Part shown: piece after piece, positions 1 to 8,205 of the stretch
Position numbering within the stretch: the first letter of the stretch is position 1
How the letters are laid out: each line of letters starts with the position of its first letter
Assembly: GCA_002431965.1 (NCBI GenBank)
Contig: DJEW01000002.1
Location: forward strand, 13,028 to 77,027
DNA from: Clostridiales bacterium UBA5888
GTDB taxonomy: Bacteria; Bacillota; Clostridia; Oscillospirales; Oscillospiraceae
Length of the DNA: 64,000 nucleotides
Direction of reading: 5' to 3'
Made by a program: the position numbers and the translations under genes
The notes under the pieces: model-generated
What the model was told of the DNA's origin: nothing
The model's database searches: none
What the model saw: only the letters and a program-made list of their open reading frames with translations

Positions 1-2
1 CT

Positions 3-1217
3 CTTATCCTCGCTCTGGAGGGCGTGCTTGCGCTCTGGCTGCTCTATAGAATGCGGCTTCTGCGCTCGCCGCAGAGCTGGGCTGCCGCCGCCGTGCTGAC
101 GCTTCTGGCATTCGCAGCACGATATTCGGTGCTGGACTATGTAACGCTCGACTACCGCGACTTTCTCTCCCGCTGGGTCGAATATTTCCGCGCAAACGGC
201 GGCTTTGCGGGACTGAGCCGGCAGATAGGCAACTATAATATACCGTATCTGTATTTTCTCGCGCTCTTTTCTTACAGCAGCATCGACGATCTGTATCTCA
301 TAAAGCTGCTCAGCATTCTTTTTGACGTGCTGCTTGCATGGGCGGCGGCGCTGCTGCTCGGGCGCTTCACGCAGAGCGCGGCGCGGCGCCTGGGCATATT
401 TTTTGCAGTGCTCATGCTGCCTACGGTATTTCTCAACGGCGCTGTGTGGGCGCAGTGCGACAGTATTTATACCGCGCTGGCGCTGCTGGGCATATACTGC
501 GCGCTCGACGGCCGCCCGGCCGCCGCAATGGTGCTCGCGGCGCTCTCGTTCGGTTTCAAGCTTCAGGCGGTATTCATTCTTCCGGTGTACGCCGTGCTGT
601 GGATATACGGCAAGCTCAGCTGGCGGCATTTTCTGATCTTCCCTGCGGTATATGTGGCGCTCGTGCTGCCCGCCGTGCTGCTTGGGCGTCCCTTTACAGA
701 AACGCTCACTCTCTATCTTGACCAGACCTCCAGCATCGGCACGGGGCTAAACTACAATTCCCCTTCCGTATACGCCTTTTTCCAATATACGCTCCCGTCT
801 GCATACAACGATGCCGCCTCAGCCCTCGGCGTGGCGTGCGCATTCGCATATATGGCTGCGGTGCTTGGCGTGTGCCTTGCTTTCCGCGGCAGGCTCACGG
901 AGCGCGCGGTGCTCGCCGCAGCCGTGCTGCTTGCGATCGGGATACCGTTTCTCCTCCCGCATATGCATGAGCGGTACTTCTTCGCTGCCGATATACTGTC
1001 CGTTGTGCTGGCGTTTGCCGCGCCAATGTATGCGGCGGCGGCGCTGCTGGTGCAGTTTGCGTCGCTGCTGGGATATCATGCATACCTTAAGGGGCGGTAT
1101 CTGCTGCTGATGGATCGGGGCGCGGCAGCGCTCATAGCGGCGCTGGTTGTGTCCGCTGTCTGCTTTGTTTCGTCGCTTGCGGCAAAAAATCCGGGAAAAC
1201 GTGAAATTCGTTCTTGA
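3..1217 (+). CDS. GPI18-like membrane mannosyltransferase, 5' end outside window
   Basis: The reading frame is already open at position 3, so the true start is probably upstream; a GTG at 24 is the first possible internal start. The visible part (about 400 residues) is a polytopic membrane protein with many hydrophobic segments. It has a first-loop region with acidic and aromatic residues (YRDFLSRWVEYF, then YNIPYLYF) typical of the GPI18-related mannosyltransferase group (COG5542), which use polyprenyl-phosphate sugars outside the membrane. The family assignment is by pattern recognition; the sugar donor is not known. Its stop codon overlaps the -35 box of the next promoter. It may serve cell-envelope glycosylation like the polysaccharide genes further on, but they are separated from it. 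Confidence 0.7.
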   Translation, partial: LILALEGVLALWLLYRMRLLRSPQSWAAAAVLTLLAFAARYSVLDYVTLDYRDFLSRWVEYFRANGGFAGLSRQIGNYNIPYLYFLALFSYSSIDDLYLIKLLSILFDVLLAWAAALLLGRFTQSAARRLGIFFAVLMLPTVFLNGAVWAQCDSIYTALALLGIYCALDGRPAAAMVLAALSFGFKLQAVFILPVYAVLWIYGKLSWRHFLIFPAVYVALVLPAVLLGRPFTETLTLYLDQTSSIGTGLNYNSPSVYAFFQYTLPSAYNDAASALGVACAFAYMAAVLGVCLAFRGRLTERAVLAAAVLLAIGIPFLLPHMHERYFFAADILSVVLAFAAPMYAAAALLVQFASLLGYHAYLKGRYLLLMDRGAAALIAALVVSAVCFVSSLAAKNPGKREIRS

Positions 1218-1241
1218 CAAACGCGAATAATCTGCTATAAT
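1214..1241 (+). promoter_or_regulatory. Promoter of tRNA-Leu
   Basis: Perfect TTGACA (1214-1219) and TATAAT (1236-1241) boxes with a 16-base spacer. The -35 box overlaps the TGA stop of the preceding gene. Transcription would start about 60 bases before the mature tRNA. Confidence 0.85.
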
Positions 1242-1311
1242 GACCATGCCTTAAATGTGGCGCGCCAAGTGAGACAAGCAGCTTTAAATGGAGTTGAAGT
1301 CTCGGCGTTAT

Positions 1312-1396
1312 GCGAGAGTGCTGGAACAGGTAGACAGGCACGTTTGAGGGGCGTGTGTCAACCGACGTGGGAGTTCAAGTCTCCTCTCTCGCACCA
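1312..1396 (+). tRNA. tRNA-Leu (anticodon GAG), CCA encoded
   Basis: Acceptor arms GCGAGAG (1312-1318) and CTCTCGC pair exactly. The anticodon stem-loop CACGT-TTGAGGG-GCGTG gives anticodon GAG (reads CUC/CUU). There is a long class II variable arm, a T arm with TTCAAGT, discriminator A and an encoded CCA ending at 1396. Own promoter upstream and a hairpin terminator immediately downstream. Confidence 0.95.
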
Positions 1397-1402
1397 CAAA
1401 AA

Positions 1403-1438
1403 AACAGCTCATCCGATTGGATGGGCTGTTCTTTTTAT
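1403..1438. terminator. Bidirectional intrinsic terminator
   Basis: Stem AACAGCTCATCC / GGATGGGCTGTT with a GATT loop, followed by CTTTTT on the plus strand and a run of seven T on the minus strand. It ends the tRNA transcript and probably that of the convergent thioesterase gene. Confidence 0.9.
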
Positions 1439-1545
1439 TCGCATGGAGACTTGAGCTTCATCCAGAGCTCTTGGCGTTACGATTTCGGCGAATACCGTGA
1501 TCGCGGGCGCGGAGCAGCATGAACCTCCTGTCCTGCCGGGTTTCG

Positions 1546-2223
1546 TCAGTCAGCTTCAGCGTAGACGCCGTATGACAATCTGAAGCACTCGTCATCACCC
1601 ACGACGCCCTGGAAGATTCTCGCGCCGTCCGCATTCTGCCAGCGCACCGTAACCTTGTCTCCGGGCATTATTTCACGGTGATATAAAATGCTCAGACCAA
1701 AGCTGCTCTTTTCGGGCAGATACTCTGCCAGTGCCGCAAGGTAGGCGGCGTTGTTCATGTGCCCGTTGCGGTCTATATACTCCGCCTTTGGAACAAACAT
1801 GAAGCTATCAGCGCCCTCCGGCGCGGGAATACTGTCCATCCGCAGGCTCTGGCGCTCCATTTCCCCAGAGAGCGGTGCCTCAACCTTTGCAGCCATGCTG
1901 CGAGTCTCAACATTTATTATCGACCATACGCTGCGCGCCGTGCCGATGCGCTCATCACCGCTCCACAGCTCAAAACGGCGCGGATAAAGTCCAAGCCGCC
2001 CTTTACCCGGCATGGTGGCAACACGGATCCGTTCCCCTGCAGCCGGTCTGCGTGCAACGTCAAGCCGCTGCCACAGCAGCACCCATGCAAGCCCCTGTGC
2101 AAAAAGCGTATCCATACCGCCGCCGCGGCGGTCAGCATCATCACCCGCCGACTCCTGCATGCAGCAGAAAAGCTCTGCCGCGTCCCCGCGCTCAAGCGTA
2201 AATTCCCGTGCGTATGCGTCCAT
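1546..2223 (-). CDS. Acyl-ACP thioesterase
   Basis: 225-residue protein of the acyl-ACP thioesterase family (two hotdog folds, PF01643 type), which hydrolyses acyl-ACP to free fatty acid in the cytoplasm. The first hotdog contains the long hydrophobic helix after GMDTLFAQG. The second contains the hallmark EYIDRNGHMNNAAYL at about residues 148-162, matching the D-x-N-x-H-x-N-N motif of the family. I chose the ATG at 2221-2223 because GGAGG lies six bases upstream; the frame is open further but the extension (to 2517) looks noncoding. The gene stands alone, with a terminator shared with tRNA-Leu. Confidence 0.85.
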   Translation of the reverse strand: MDAYAREFTLERGDAAELFCCMQESAGDDADRRGGGMDTLFAQGLAWVLLWQRLDVARRPAAGERIRVATMPGKGRLGLYPRRFELWSGDERIGTARSVWSIINVETRSMAAKVEAPLSGEMERQSLRMDSIPAPEGADSFMFVPKAEYIDRNGHMNNAAYLAALAEYLPEKSSFGLSILYHREIMPGDKVTVRWQNADGARIFQGVVGDDECFRLSYGVYAEAD

Positions 2224-2916
2224 ATGTGACCTCCGTGTGTGTATTGTTGTTGAGTACAGTTTATTGCAGCGGCGCGGAGATGTCAACGGTCTCATTCCTG
2301 CCGGCATAATTGTGACCGGGCACGCGGCAGCATACGCCGCGCAGGAAAAACAGCACTGCTCTGCAGGGCGCAGCCGAAGGGGAAACGTTCGTTCGATCAT
2401 GGGTTGGGGAGTTTCGCCCCAAGCAGAGTAAACCCATCTGCGAAGCCGGTCAAAAAAAATTAAGATCTGACAGTTTCGGGAATACGCAGTGACACACTTT
2501 TTGACTGCGCAGATCACAAGCCGGCAATGGTCAGTCTTTCCTTATTGCTGCGTTTTATCTGCATATAGTCAATCATTTGAATCCGAAAAGCAGGCGAAGG
2601 CTCCTCTGGCTTCCTTAATTTTTCTGCTGTTATATTTGCAAGAATGAATTGTCCACATTCATATCAGCTTTCCGCATAATCAGGTACCTGCTCTCCAAAG
2701 CTTCCTTTATATCTTTTTTCAGCAGAATATCCCCGTGAGCTCGACCCGCCCCCTCTTGATGATCCTTTGCCACGGTTTTCCGCCAATAAGTTTGATTGGA
2801 AAATAAATTTGGTTCCGTTTATCCAAATTGTTTTGTCTATGACTTCCGTGGTTTTTACTGTCCCAATACTGAACAAAATTCGCACCGCTGTGTTCTTCAA
2901 AGAACTTTAAAATTTC
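2224..2916. other. AT-richer intergenic region without a convincing gene
   Basis: About 700 bases lie between the thioesterase start and the next operon. The right half is clearly AT-richer than its surroundings. A 78-codon frame on the minus strand (2664-2900) encodes a Gly/Ser/Arg-rich tail (GKGSSRGGGSSSRGYSAEK) that I do not recognise. It has no clear ribosome binding site and may be noncoding or a decayed gene. Confidence 0.4.
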
Positions 2917-2958
2917 ATTGGCTGATCAGCGGTCAATTCTGTCCGCTGATCAGCCAAT
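2917..2958. repeat. Perfect 16-bp inverted repeat, possible terminator
   Basis: Arms 2917-2932 (ATTGGCTGATCAGCGG) and 2943-2958 are exact reverse complements around a 10-base loop. It lies about 60 bases past the stop of the minus-strand flavoprotein gene and is followed on that strand by GAAATTTTAAAG. It may therefore terminate the 3021-7069 operon, although the T tract is weak. Confidence 0.55.
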
Positions 2959-3020
2959 AGCAGTCATACCCTGACGAGTCAGTGTCATCAAAACTCGGTA
3001 TGCCTTTTTTAATACTTTGC

Positions 3021-4835
3021 TTACAGCAGACTCTGATCCGTGACGGCGCGTCCGGCAATGCGTCCATAGAAGAGCGCGCTGCCTATCGAGGTGCCGCAGG
3101 TGGGGTACTGCGTGCCGTACATACCGGTTCCTGCGACCTCGCCGGCCGCATAGAGGTGCGGGATGACGGAGCCGTCCGGCTTCATAACACGGGCGGATAC
3201 GTCGGTCTCAAGTCCGCCGAAGGTGACGGTCACGCAGGGATGCATACGCAGCGCAGCAAACTTTGGCCCCTCTATCGGGTGCAGGAACTCGCCGGGTTTG
3301 CCGAAGTCCTCGTCCACGCCTTTATTGACCATTTCGCAGTAACGGTCATAGGTCGCGCGCAGGGTTGCCGGGTCGCAGCCCATCTTCTTTGCAAGATCCT
3401 CTATGCTCGAGGCGCAGGGATCCTTGGACTTGCCTGCTGCGGCGCACTTATAGCCGTACTGCACACCGCCGTAAGGCTCCTTGCCGCTGGTTATATACCA
3501 GCCGCAATTGCTGCCGGAGCGGGCAATAGCATCGCTGACAGTGTACTGATAGCTCCACTCGTTGACGACGCGCTCACCGCGGTCATTAACAATCAGCCCT
3601 GACTCATCATTTATGCCGATGCCGCAGGTAAGGCTCGTATACACGACCTGAACCGCCGGGTGCTCATAGTTGAGCGCGCCGATCTTCGCCGCTGCCGTAA
3701 GCCCATCGCCGACATTTCCGTGCGGCACGTTGCTGAAATAGTGCGCCACGGGATAACGTGCAACCATTTCCTTGTTGCGCGCATAGCCGCCCGTCGCCAG
3801 AATAACGCCCTTTTTCGCGTAAAGCGTGAGCTTTGCGCCGTTCTTGCGCGTGCACGTCACGCCCGTAACGACGCCGTTTTCATCGGTAAGCAGTTCGTTC
3901 ATGGCCGTGTCATATATGATTTCGCCGCCAAGGTCATTTTCATAGTACAGAGTAAGCGGCGTGGATATTTCTCCGCCCTCGCCGTTGGTCTGTCCGCCGC
4001 CGCCGGGGGAATTATGCACGCGCCACGGCTGGAGACTGACATGGATAGGCTCGACGTCGAGCACGTCAAAGTGCGTTTTCAGCACGCCGTCCTTTTCAAC
4101 GGGTCTGGATATGGGCTCCCAGGGCTGAGCAAGGATCTCTTCGCGGTCGCCCTTTACAGTGGCCTCGATGGATGAGAGCCAATCCAGCGTCTGGTTGAGA
4201 TGATCGACGAGATAGCGGTTCTTGGACTCGTCCATAAACTTGCCGTTTCTGTCGCCTACGTCCATGAGGTAATCGTAGACCATATCCTTCGTGTCATAGA
4301 TGCCCTGCTTTTTCTGCCACTTTGTGCCCGCTCCAAGGAGCTTACCGCCGCTTCTCGCAGTCGCGCCGCCGGTGATGCCCTGCTTTTCCACGATAACAAC
4401 ATCAGCGCCTGCAAGCTTCGCCTCAATGGCTGCGGCAAGACCGCCCGCGCCTGCACCGCACACGACGACATCCACCGTGCGCACCTCGTCCTTATAATCA
4501 GGAGCTTTCGGTCCGGGAGCCGCCTTGAGCGCCGCTATATCGTCCTTGGATGCGCCTGCCGACTTGAGCGCTGCGGCTGCCGCGTCTATAATAGCCGCGC
4601 AGGTCAGGTCTGCGCCGTCAACCGTGGGGATATTCAGCGACTGGTACTCCACGATAAGCCTCGGGAAAAGCTCCATCGGGGTTGTGTTGAGTCCCCATGC
4701 GATGCCTCTGTATTCCTTGTGCTGCGTCACCTTTACAGCTTCTATCCTGTTTTCGGACACCGTAACGTTTACGAACAGCTTGCCGCCGTAGCCGCGCCCG
4801 ACGCCTTCGTATGTTCCGGGATTATAGCCTGCCAT
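3021..4835 (-). CDS. FMN-binding FAD-dependent reductase, BaiJ-like (flavocytochrome c family)
   Basis: 604 residues. Residues 1-105 form an FMN_bind domain: TVDGADLTC (71-79) aligns with the SGAT-x-T flavinylation motif, pointing to T78 as the covalent FMN site, though the usual Ser and Thr before it are replaced by Asp. From about residue 121 an FAD Rossmann motif (VVCGAGAGGLAAAIEA) opens a fumarate reductase/succinate dehydrogenase flavoprotein fold running to the C-terminal RIAGRAVTD. No signal peptide or haem motif is seen, so it should be cytoplasmic. It is the last gene of an operon with a CoA-transferase and an SDR. That trio equals the gene types of baiJKL in Clostridium scindens and C. 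hylemonae, where BaiJ is a reported steroid reductase. Substrate is inferred from this context only; a urocanate- or acrylate-type reductase is the alternative. Confidence 0.75.
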   Translation of the reverse strand: MAGYNPGTYEGVGRGYGGKLFVNVTVSENRIEAVKVTQHKEYRGIAWGLNTTPMELFPRLIVEYQSLNIPTVDGADLTCAAIIDAAAAALKSAGASKDDIAALKAAPGPKAPDYKDEVRTVDVVVCGAGAGGLAAAIEAKLAGADVVIVEKQGITGGATARSGGKLLGAGTKWQKKQGIYDTKDMVYDYLMDVGDRNGKFMDESKNRYLVDHLNQTLDWLSSIEATVKGDREEILAQPWEPISRPVEKDGVLKTHFDVLDVEPIHVSLQPWRVHNSPGGGGQTNGEGGEISTPLTLYYENDLGGEIIYDTAMNELLTDENGVVTGVTCTRKNGAKLTLYAKKGVILATGGYARNKEMVARYPVAHYFSNVPHGNVGDGLTAAAKIGALNYEHPAVQVVYTSLTCGIGINDESGLIVNDRGERVVNEWSYQYTVSDAIARSGSNCGWYITSGKEPYGGVQYGYKCAAAGKSKDPCASSIEDLAKKMGCDPATLRATYDRYCEMVNKGVDEDFGKPGEFLHPIEGPKFAALRMHPCVTVTFGGLETDVSARVMKPDGSVIPHLYAAGEVAGTGMYGTQYPTCGTSIGSALFYGRIAGRAVTDQSLL

Positions 4836-4869
4836 ATATTTGTACCTCCGTTCAGATTTATGTAGTCTG

Positions 4870-6222
4870 TCAAAGATCCAGCTTCTCAGCCTGATCGTCT
4901 CTCCAGAAGAACTGCCAATCCTTGAGATGCCACTGTATTGCGGTCTCTCTCGGATCCATTGTGGCGGTCACGCCCTTGGCGTACATATCGTCGATCTGTG
5001 ATTCGCTGTAGCCGAGGAATTCAAGCACCTCGCGGCTGTGCTCGCCGAAGGTCGGGGCGGAGGCGACGATCTGCGCGGGATTCTTCTTGAACTTGTTGGT
5101 TATGCCGATGCCCTTCATCTCGCCGTATACGCTGTCGGTCCACGTTGCAATATCTTCACGTGCGGCATACTGAGCGCTGCTCTCGATGTCCGCCGGACCG
5201 AATGCCTTCTGGTTGGGAATGCCCGCCTTGGTCATAATAGCCTCGACCTCGTCCGTGGTGCGCTCGGCGCAGAACTTCGTGATGGCTGCCTCAATGCGCT
5301 GACCGCGCGGCAGAGACTTGAGAGACCCGGTCATGCCCTCGGGAAAGTCGGGGTCTGTCCCGTCGCCCGGCGTGGGCAGACCGACAAGAGGATAACCCTT
5401 TTTCGTGTTGCCTGCGCCGACCATGCCGATAAAGATCGTGCCGCCGTCCTTGCAGTCATAAAACGAGAAGCCTGCCGCGATGTCGCTGACGTTGCCGGTG
5501 CGGTACTTGACAGGCTCTCCCGGCGCGGGATAGCCTTTGTTGAACCACTCTGCCGGGTAGCTGCCAAGCAGGCGGAACATCGTCTCATACTGCGACACAT
5601 CGCAGGAGTCCCCTTCGCCGGTAATGCGTGCGTTCGTCATGATGGACAGGGCGCAGATGCAGGCATTGTAGGCAGTGGCGTAGTCTGAAAGATAAGGGTT
5701 GACCTTGAGCGGAGGAGACGTGGGACTCGCGCCGTTCATGTACATATATCCGCCCATGGCCTGTCCGGAGACGTCGTAAGCGGCCTTATTCTTGTCCGGA
5801 CCGGTCTGACCGTAGCCGGAGACGTGCACGATGGCGAGCTTGCGGTTTATCTTCCACATATGCTCATCGCTGAGACCTGCCTTTGCATATGTTCCGGGGC
5901 GTCCGGACTCTATCCATATATCCGCCCACGCTATCAGCTTCTCCAGCACCTCCCTGCCCTTGGGCGTGCGGGTGTTGAGCGTGATGGAGTAGGTGTTGCG
6001 GTGATCCTGAGAGTAACCGTAGTTGCCCCGGGTCTGGCAGGGCATGCTCGGAGACTCGACCTGCACGACCTGCGCACCCATCTCGGCCATGATGCTTGCG
6101 GCGAAAGGACCGGCAATGTTTGTGCCGGTCATGAGCACCTTAACGCTCGAAAGCACGCCGAACTTGGGAAACTGGGCAAACGGCATATGCGTGCCGTAAT
6201 AATCCGTGTAATGTGTAGACAT
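4870..6222 (-). CDS. Family III CoA-transferase, BaiF/BaiK-like
   Basis: 450 residues of the CaiB/BaiF family, which moves CoA between carboxylic acids through an aspartyl-CoA anhydride. Seen: the N-terminal PKFGVLSSVKVL and TNIAGPFAASIMAEMGA, the mid-region VHVSGYGQTG, and PYLSDYATAY, in which D180 sits where the catalytic Asp of CaiB/BaiF lies. The region FIGMVGAG...PDFPEGMTG also resembles BaiF closely. It lies between an SDR and a flavoprotein reductase, 40 bases after the first and 34 before the second, as BaiK does. Likely role: transfer of CoA between bile acid (or another steroid or carboxylate) end product and incoming substrate. A carnitine-type CaiB function is less likely given the neighbours. 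Confidence 0.8.
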   Translation of the reverse strand: MSTHYTDYYGTHMPFAQFPKFGVLSSVKVLMTGTNIAGPFAASIMAEMGAQVVQVESPSMPCQTRGNYGYSQDHRNTYSITLNTRTPKGREVLEKLIAWADIWIESGRPGTYAKAGLSDEHMWKINRKLAIVHVSGYGQTGPDKNKAAYDVSGQAMGGYMYMNGASPTSPPLKVNPYLSDYATAYNACICALSIMTNARITGEGDSCDVSQYETMFRLLGSYPAEWFNKGYPAPGEPVKYRTGNVSDIAAGFSFYDCKDGGTIFIGMVGAGNTKKGYPLVGLPTPGDGTDPDFPEGMTGSLKSLPRGQRIEAAITKFCAERTTDEVEAIMTKAGIPNQKAFGPADIESSAQYAAREDIATWTDSVYGEMKGIGITNKFKKNPAQIVASAPTFGEHSREVLEFLGYSESQIDDMYAKGVTATMDPRETAIQWHLKDWQFFWRDDQAEKLDL

Positions 6223-6262
6223 ATATTCAGTTTTCCTTTCTCTTTTTATGCACCGTGCCGCG

Positions 6263-7069
6263 TCACATATTGAGCCAGCCGGCGTCTACTTTCAGCTCCG
6301 CGCCGGAGATATACCGCGCGGCGACATCGTCGGCAAGAAAAGCGATTGCATTTGCGCAATCCTTGGGTTTGCCGAGTATGGGCTTCTTCTCACCCGGCTT
6401 TGTGATGGTGTGAAGCGGGGCCGCATTGCCGGCGCGCATCTGCCACTCCAGAATGCCGATGCCCATCTCTCTGGGAACCTTGTTGATTTCGGTGAGGATA
6501 TTTGCCGGCTCTATGCAGTTGCAGCGTATGCCGCGCTCAAAAAATGAAGCGGAAATATTGCGCGTAAGACCGAGCACGGCATGCTTTGTCATAACGTACA
6601 TCGTGCCGCCCTTGAGCCCGCGCAGAGACGCCGCCGAAGCCACGTTGACGATATTGGCCGGGGTGCCCTGCTCAAGGAATATCTTTATCGCGCGCTGGCA
6701 GCAGAGATATACGGCGCGCTGGTTAGTCTCATAGATCATGTCATAAATCTCCGGCGAGGTCTCGTGAATGGGCAGCTGTCCGTCGAGCATGCCGGCATTG
6801 TTGACGAGAATATCTAGACGACCGAACTCCTTCAGGCAGGTGTCGAACATTGCCTCTATCTGCGCCGGATCACGCACATCGGTCTTCACCGGCAGGATGA
6901 CGCCCGGCGCGTTTTCAGCCGCGACCTTGTCACGAAGCTCCTCAAGTTTTTTCAGCCGGCGTGCAGCCGCAACGACCTTTGCCCCCTCCATTGCAAACAG
7001 TCTTGCCGTGGACTTGCCTATACCAGAGCTTGCCCCGGTAACTATGACTACCTTGTTTTCGAATCGCAC
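6263..7069 (-). CDS. Short-chain dehydrogenase/reductase, possibly BaiL-like hydroxysteroid dehydrogenase
   Basis: 268-residue classical SDR with cofactor motif TGASSGIG near the N-terminus, NNAG at about residue 91, and a catalytic Ser (NVASAAS) followed by MYVMTKHAV supplying Tyr and Lys. It oxidises or reduces a secondary alcohol/ketone with NAD(P). The start is GTG at 7067-7069, eight bases after AGGAGG. It is the first gene of the three-gene operon. It does not look especially close to the sequence I know for BaiA, so hydroxysteroid activity rests on the operon layout (SDR, CoA-transferase, fumarate-reductase-like flavoprotein, as in baiJKL). Transcription starts in the 190-base gap shared with a LysR regulator. 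Confidence 0.75.
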   Translation of the reverse strand: MRFENKVVIVTGASSGIGKSTARLFAMEGAKVVAAARRLKKLEELRDKVAAENAPGVILPVKTDVRDPAQIEAMFDTCLKEFGRLDILVNNAGMLDGQLPIHETSPEIYDMIYETNQRAVYLCCQRAIKIFLEQGTPANIVNVASAASLRGLKGGTMYVMTKHAVLGLTRNISASFFERGIRCNCIEPANILTEINKVPREMGIGILEWQMRAGNAAPLHTITKPGEKKPILGKPKDCANAIAFLADDVAARYISGAELKVDAGWLNM

Positions 7070-7177
7070 TGTGAATTCCTCCTTCAGTTTTTACAGATAG
7101 AATGCGACGGCATAAGCCGCTCTCTTGTTAAAAGAGTATCATTGCGTGCTCCGTATGTCCAATATCATTTTCTGCTC

Positions 7178-7206
7178 TTGTCATAAGTTTTGCTTCTTGC
7201 TATAAT
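7178..7206 (+). promoter_or_regulatory. Promoter of the LysR-type regulator
   Basis: TTGTCA (7178-7183), 17-base spacer, TATAAT (7201-7206), with TGC directly before the -10 box giving an extended -10. It lies in the divergent gap with the SDR operon, where a LysR protein normally binds to control both directions. Confidence 0.75.
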
Positions 7207-7262
7207 AACATAGGGCTATATTTAATGTGTGGAAAGCCGTGCGCCGGCAAAGGAGAAAAAGT

Positions 7263-8147
7263 ATGGGATTGCAACGCCTGCCAGTATTTATATCCGCCGC
7301 AGAGACCCTCAATTTCACAAAAGCCGCCGAAGAACAGTGCATCTCGCAAACCGCCGTCAGCCAGCAGATAAAGCTGCTTGAGCAGGAGATCGGATATGCG
7401 CTTTTTGTGCGCGGGAAGCGCGGCGTAAGCCTGACTCCGGCGGGCAAAGTCTTCTACAAGCAGTGCAAGCAGCTTATAATACGCTATAACGATGCCGCGG
7501 CACAGGGGCGCAAGGTCGCACTCGGCAACACAAGCGACCTTCGCATCGGCTACGCAGGCGCATACGAATTGTGGACCATAGTCTCCCAAATACGCAAATA
7601 TCACCGCTTGCATCCCGAGGCGGATTTTGAATTCACTCTGGGCAGCAACAGAAGTCTGATGAACGATCTCTCCGCCGGGCGGCTCGATATGGCGGTGCTC
7701 TCCGGCTTTGGCATGGAGCTCGGCAAGGGGCTTGACAGCCGTGTCACGCTGTCTGATCCCTGCATGGCAATGATAAGCGCCTCTCACCCTCTGGCGGGAA
7801 AAAAGGTGATAAACCCGCGCGATCTCAAAGGCATGCCGATCGTGCTCAACCGTGCGCAGGACACGCAGCCCTCGGCCGGTCAGATCGCAGGTATGTATGC
7901 AAATATGGGGTTGAGTGAAAATAAACGCATGTACGCCGACGATTTCTACAGCATCGCCCTTATTATCAACACCGGCATCGCTTTCAGCATCATGCCGGCA
8001 AGCCTTGTGCACTGGGGGATAGAAGGCGTGGTGTTCCGCCCCATACTGGGCTTCAAAGCCAACGCCCGCACGCTCCTTGTCTATCCGCGCGATTCCCAGG
8101 CGCCCGGCATACAGTCTTTCGTCTCGCTCATAAAGCCAAAACGCTGA
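7263..8147 (+). CDS. LysR-family transcriptional regulator
   Basis: 294 residues: an N-terminal winged HTH (LPVFISAAETLNFTKAAEEQCISQTAVSQQIKLLEQEIG) and a periplasmic-binding-like effector domain. I chose ATG 7263 because AGGAG lies seven bases before it; an extension upstream to 7227 has no such site. LysR proteins bind small effectors and usually regulate the divergent neighbour, here the SDR/CoA-transferase/flavoprotein operon. The effector would be that pathway's substrate, possibly a bile acid. It ends just before a hairpin shared with the convergent ugd gene. Confidence 0.9.
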   Translation: MGLQRLPVFISAAETLNFTKAAEEQCISQTAVSQQIKLLEQEIGYALFVRGKRGVSLTPAGKVFYKQCKQLIIRYNDAAAQGRKVALGNTSDLRIGYAGAYELWTIVSQIRKYHRLHPEADFEFTLGSNRSLMNDLSAGRLDMAVLSGFGMELGKGLDSRVTLSDPCMAMISASHPLAGKKVINPRDLKGMPIVLNRAQDTQPSAGQIAGMYANMGLSENKRMYADDFYSIALIINTGIAFSIMPASLVHWGIEGVVFRPILGFKANARTLLVYPRDSQAPGIQSFVSLIKPKR

Positions 8148-8154
8148 AAATAAT

Positions 8155-8205
8155 GAAAGCAGGGCCGCTCCATAACGATCCGGTTATCGGGGCGGCTCTG
8201 CTTTC
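8155..8205. terminator. Long hairpin between convergent genes
   Basis: GAAAGCAGGGCCGCTCC and GGGGCGGCTCTGCTTTC pair almost fully, continued inward by ATAAC/GTTAT around a six-base loop. On the minus strand it is followed by ATTATTTT. It overlaps the ugd stop codon and lies seven bases after the LysR stop. Confidence 0.75.
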
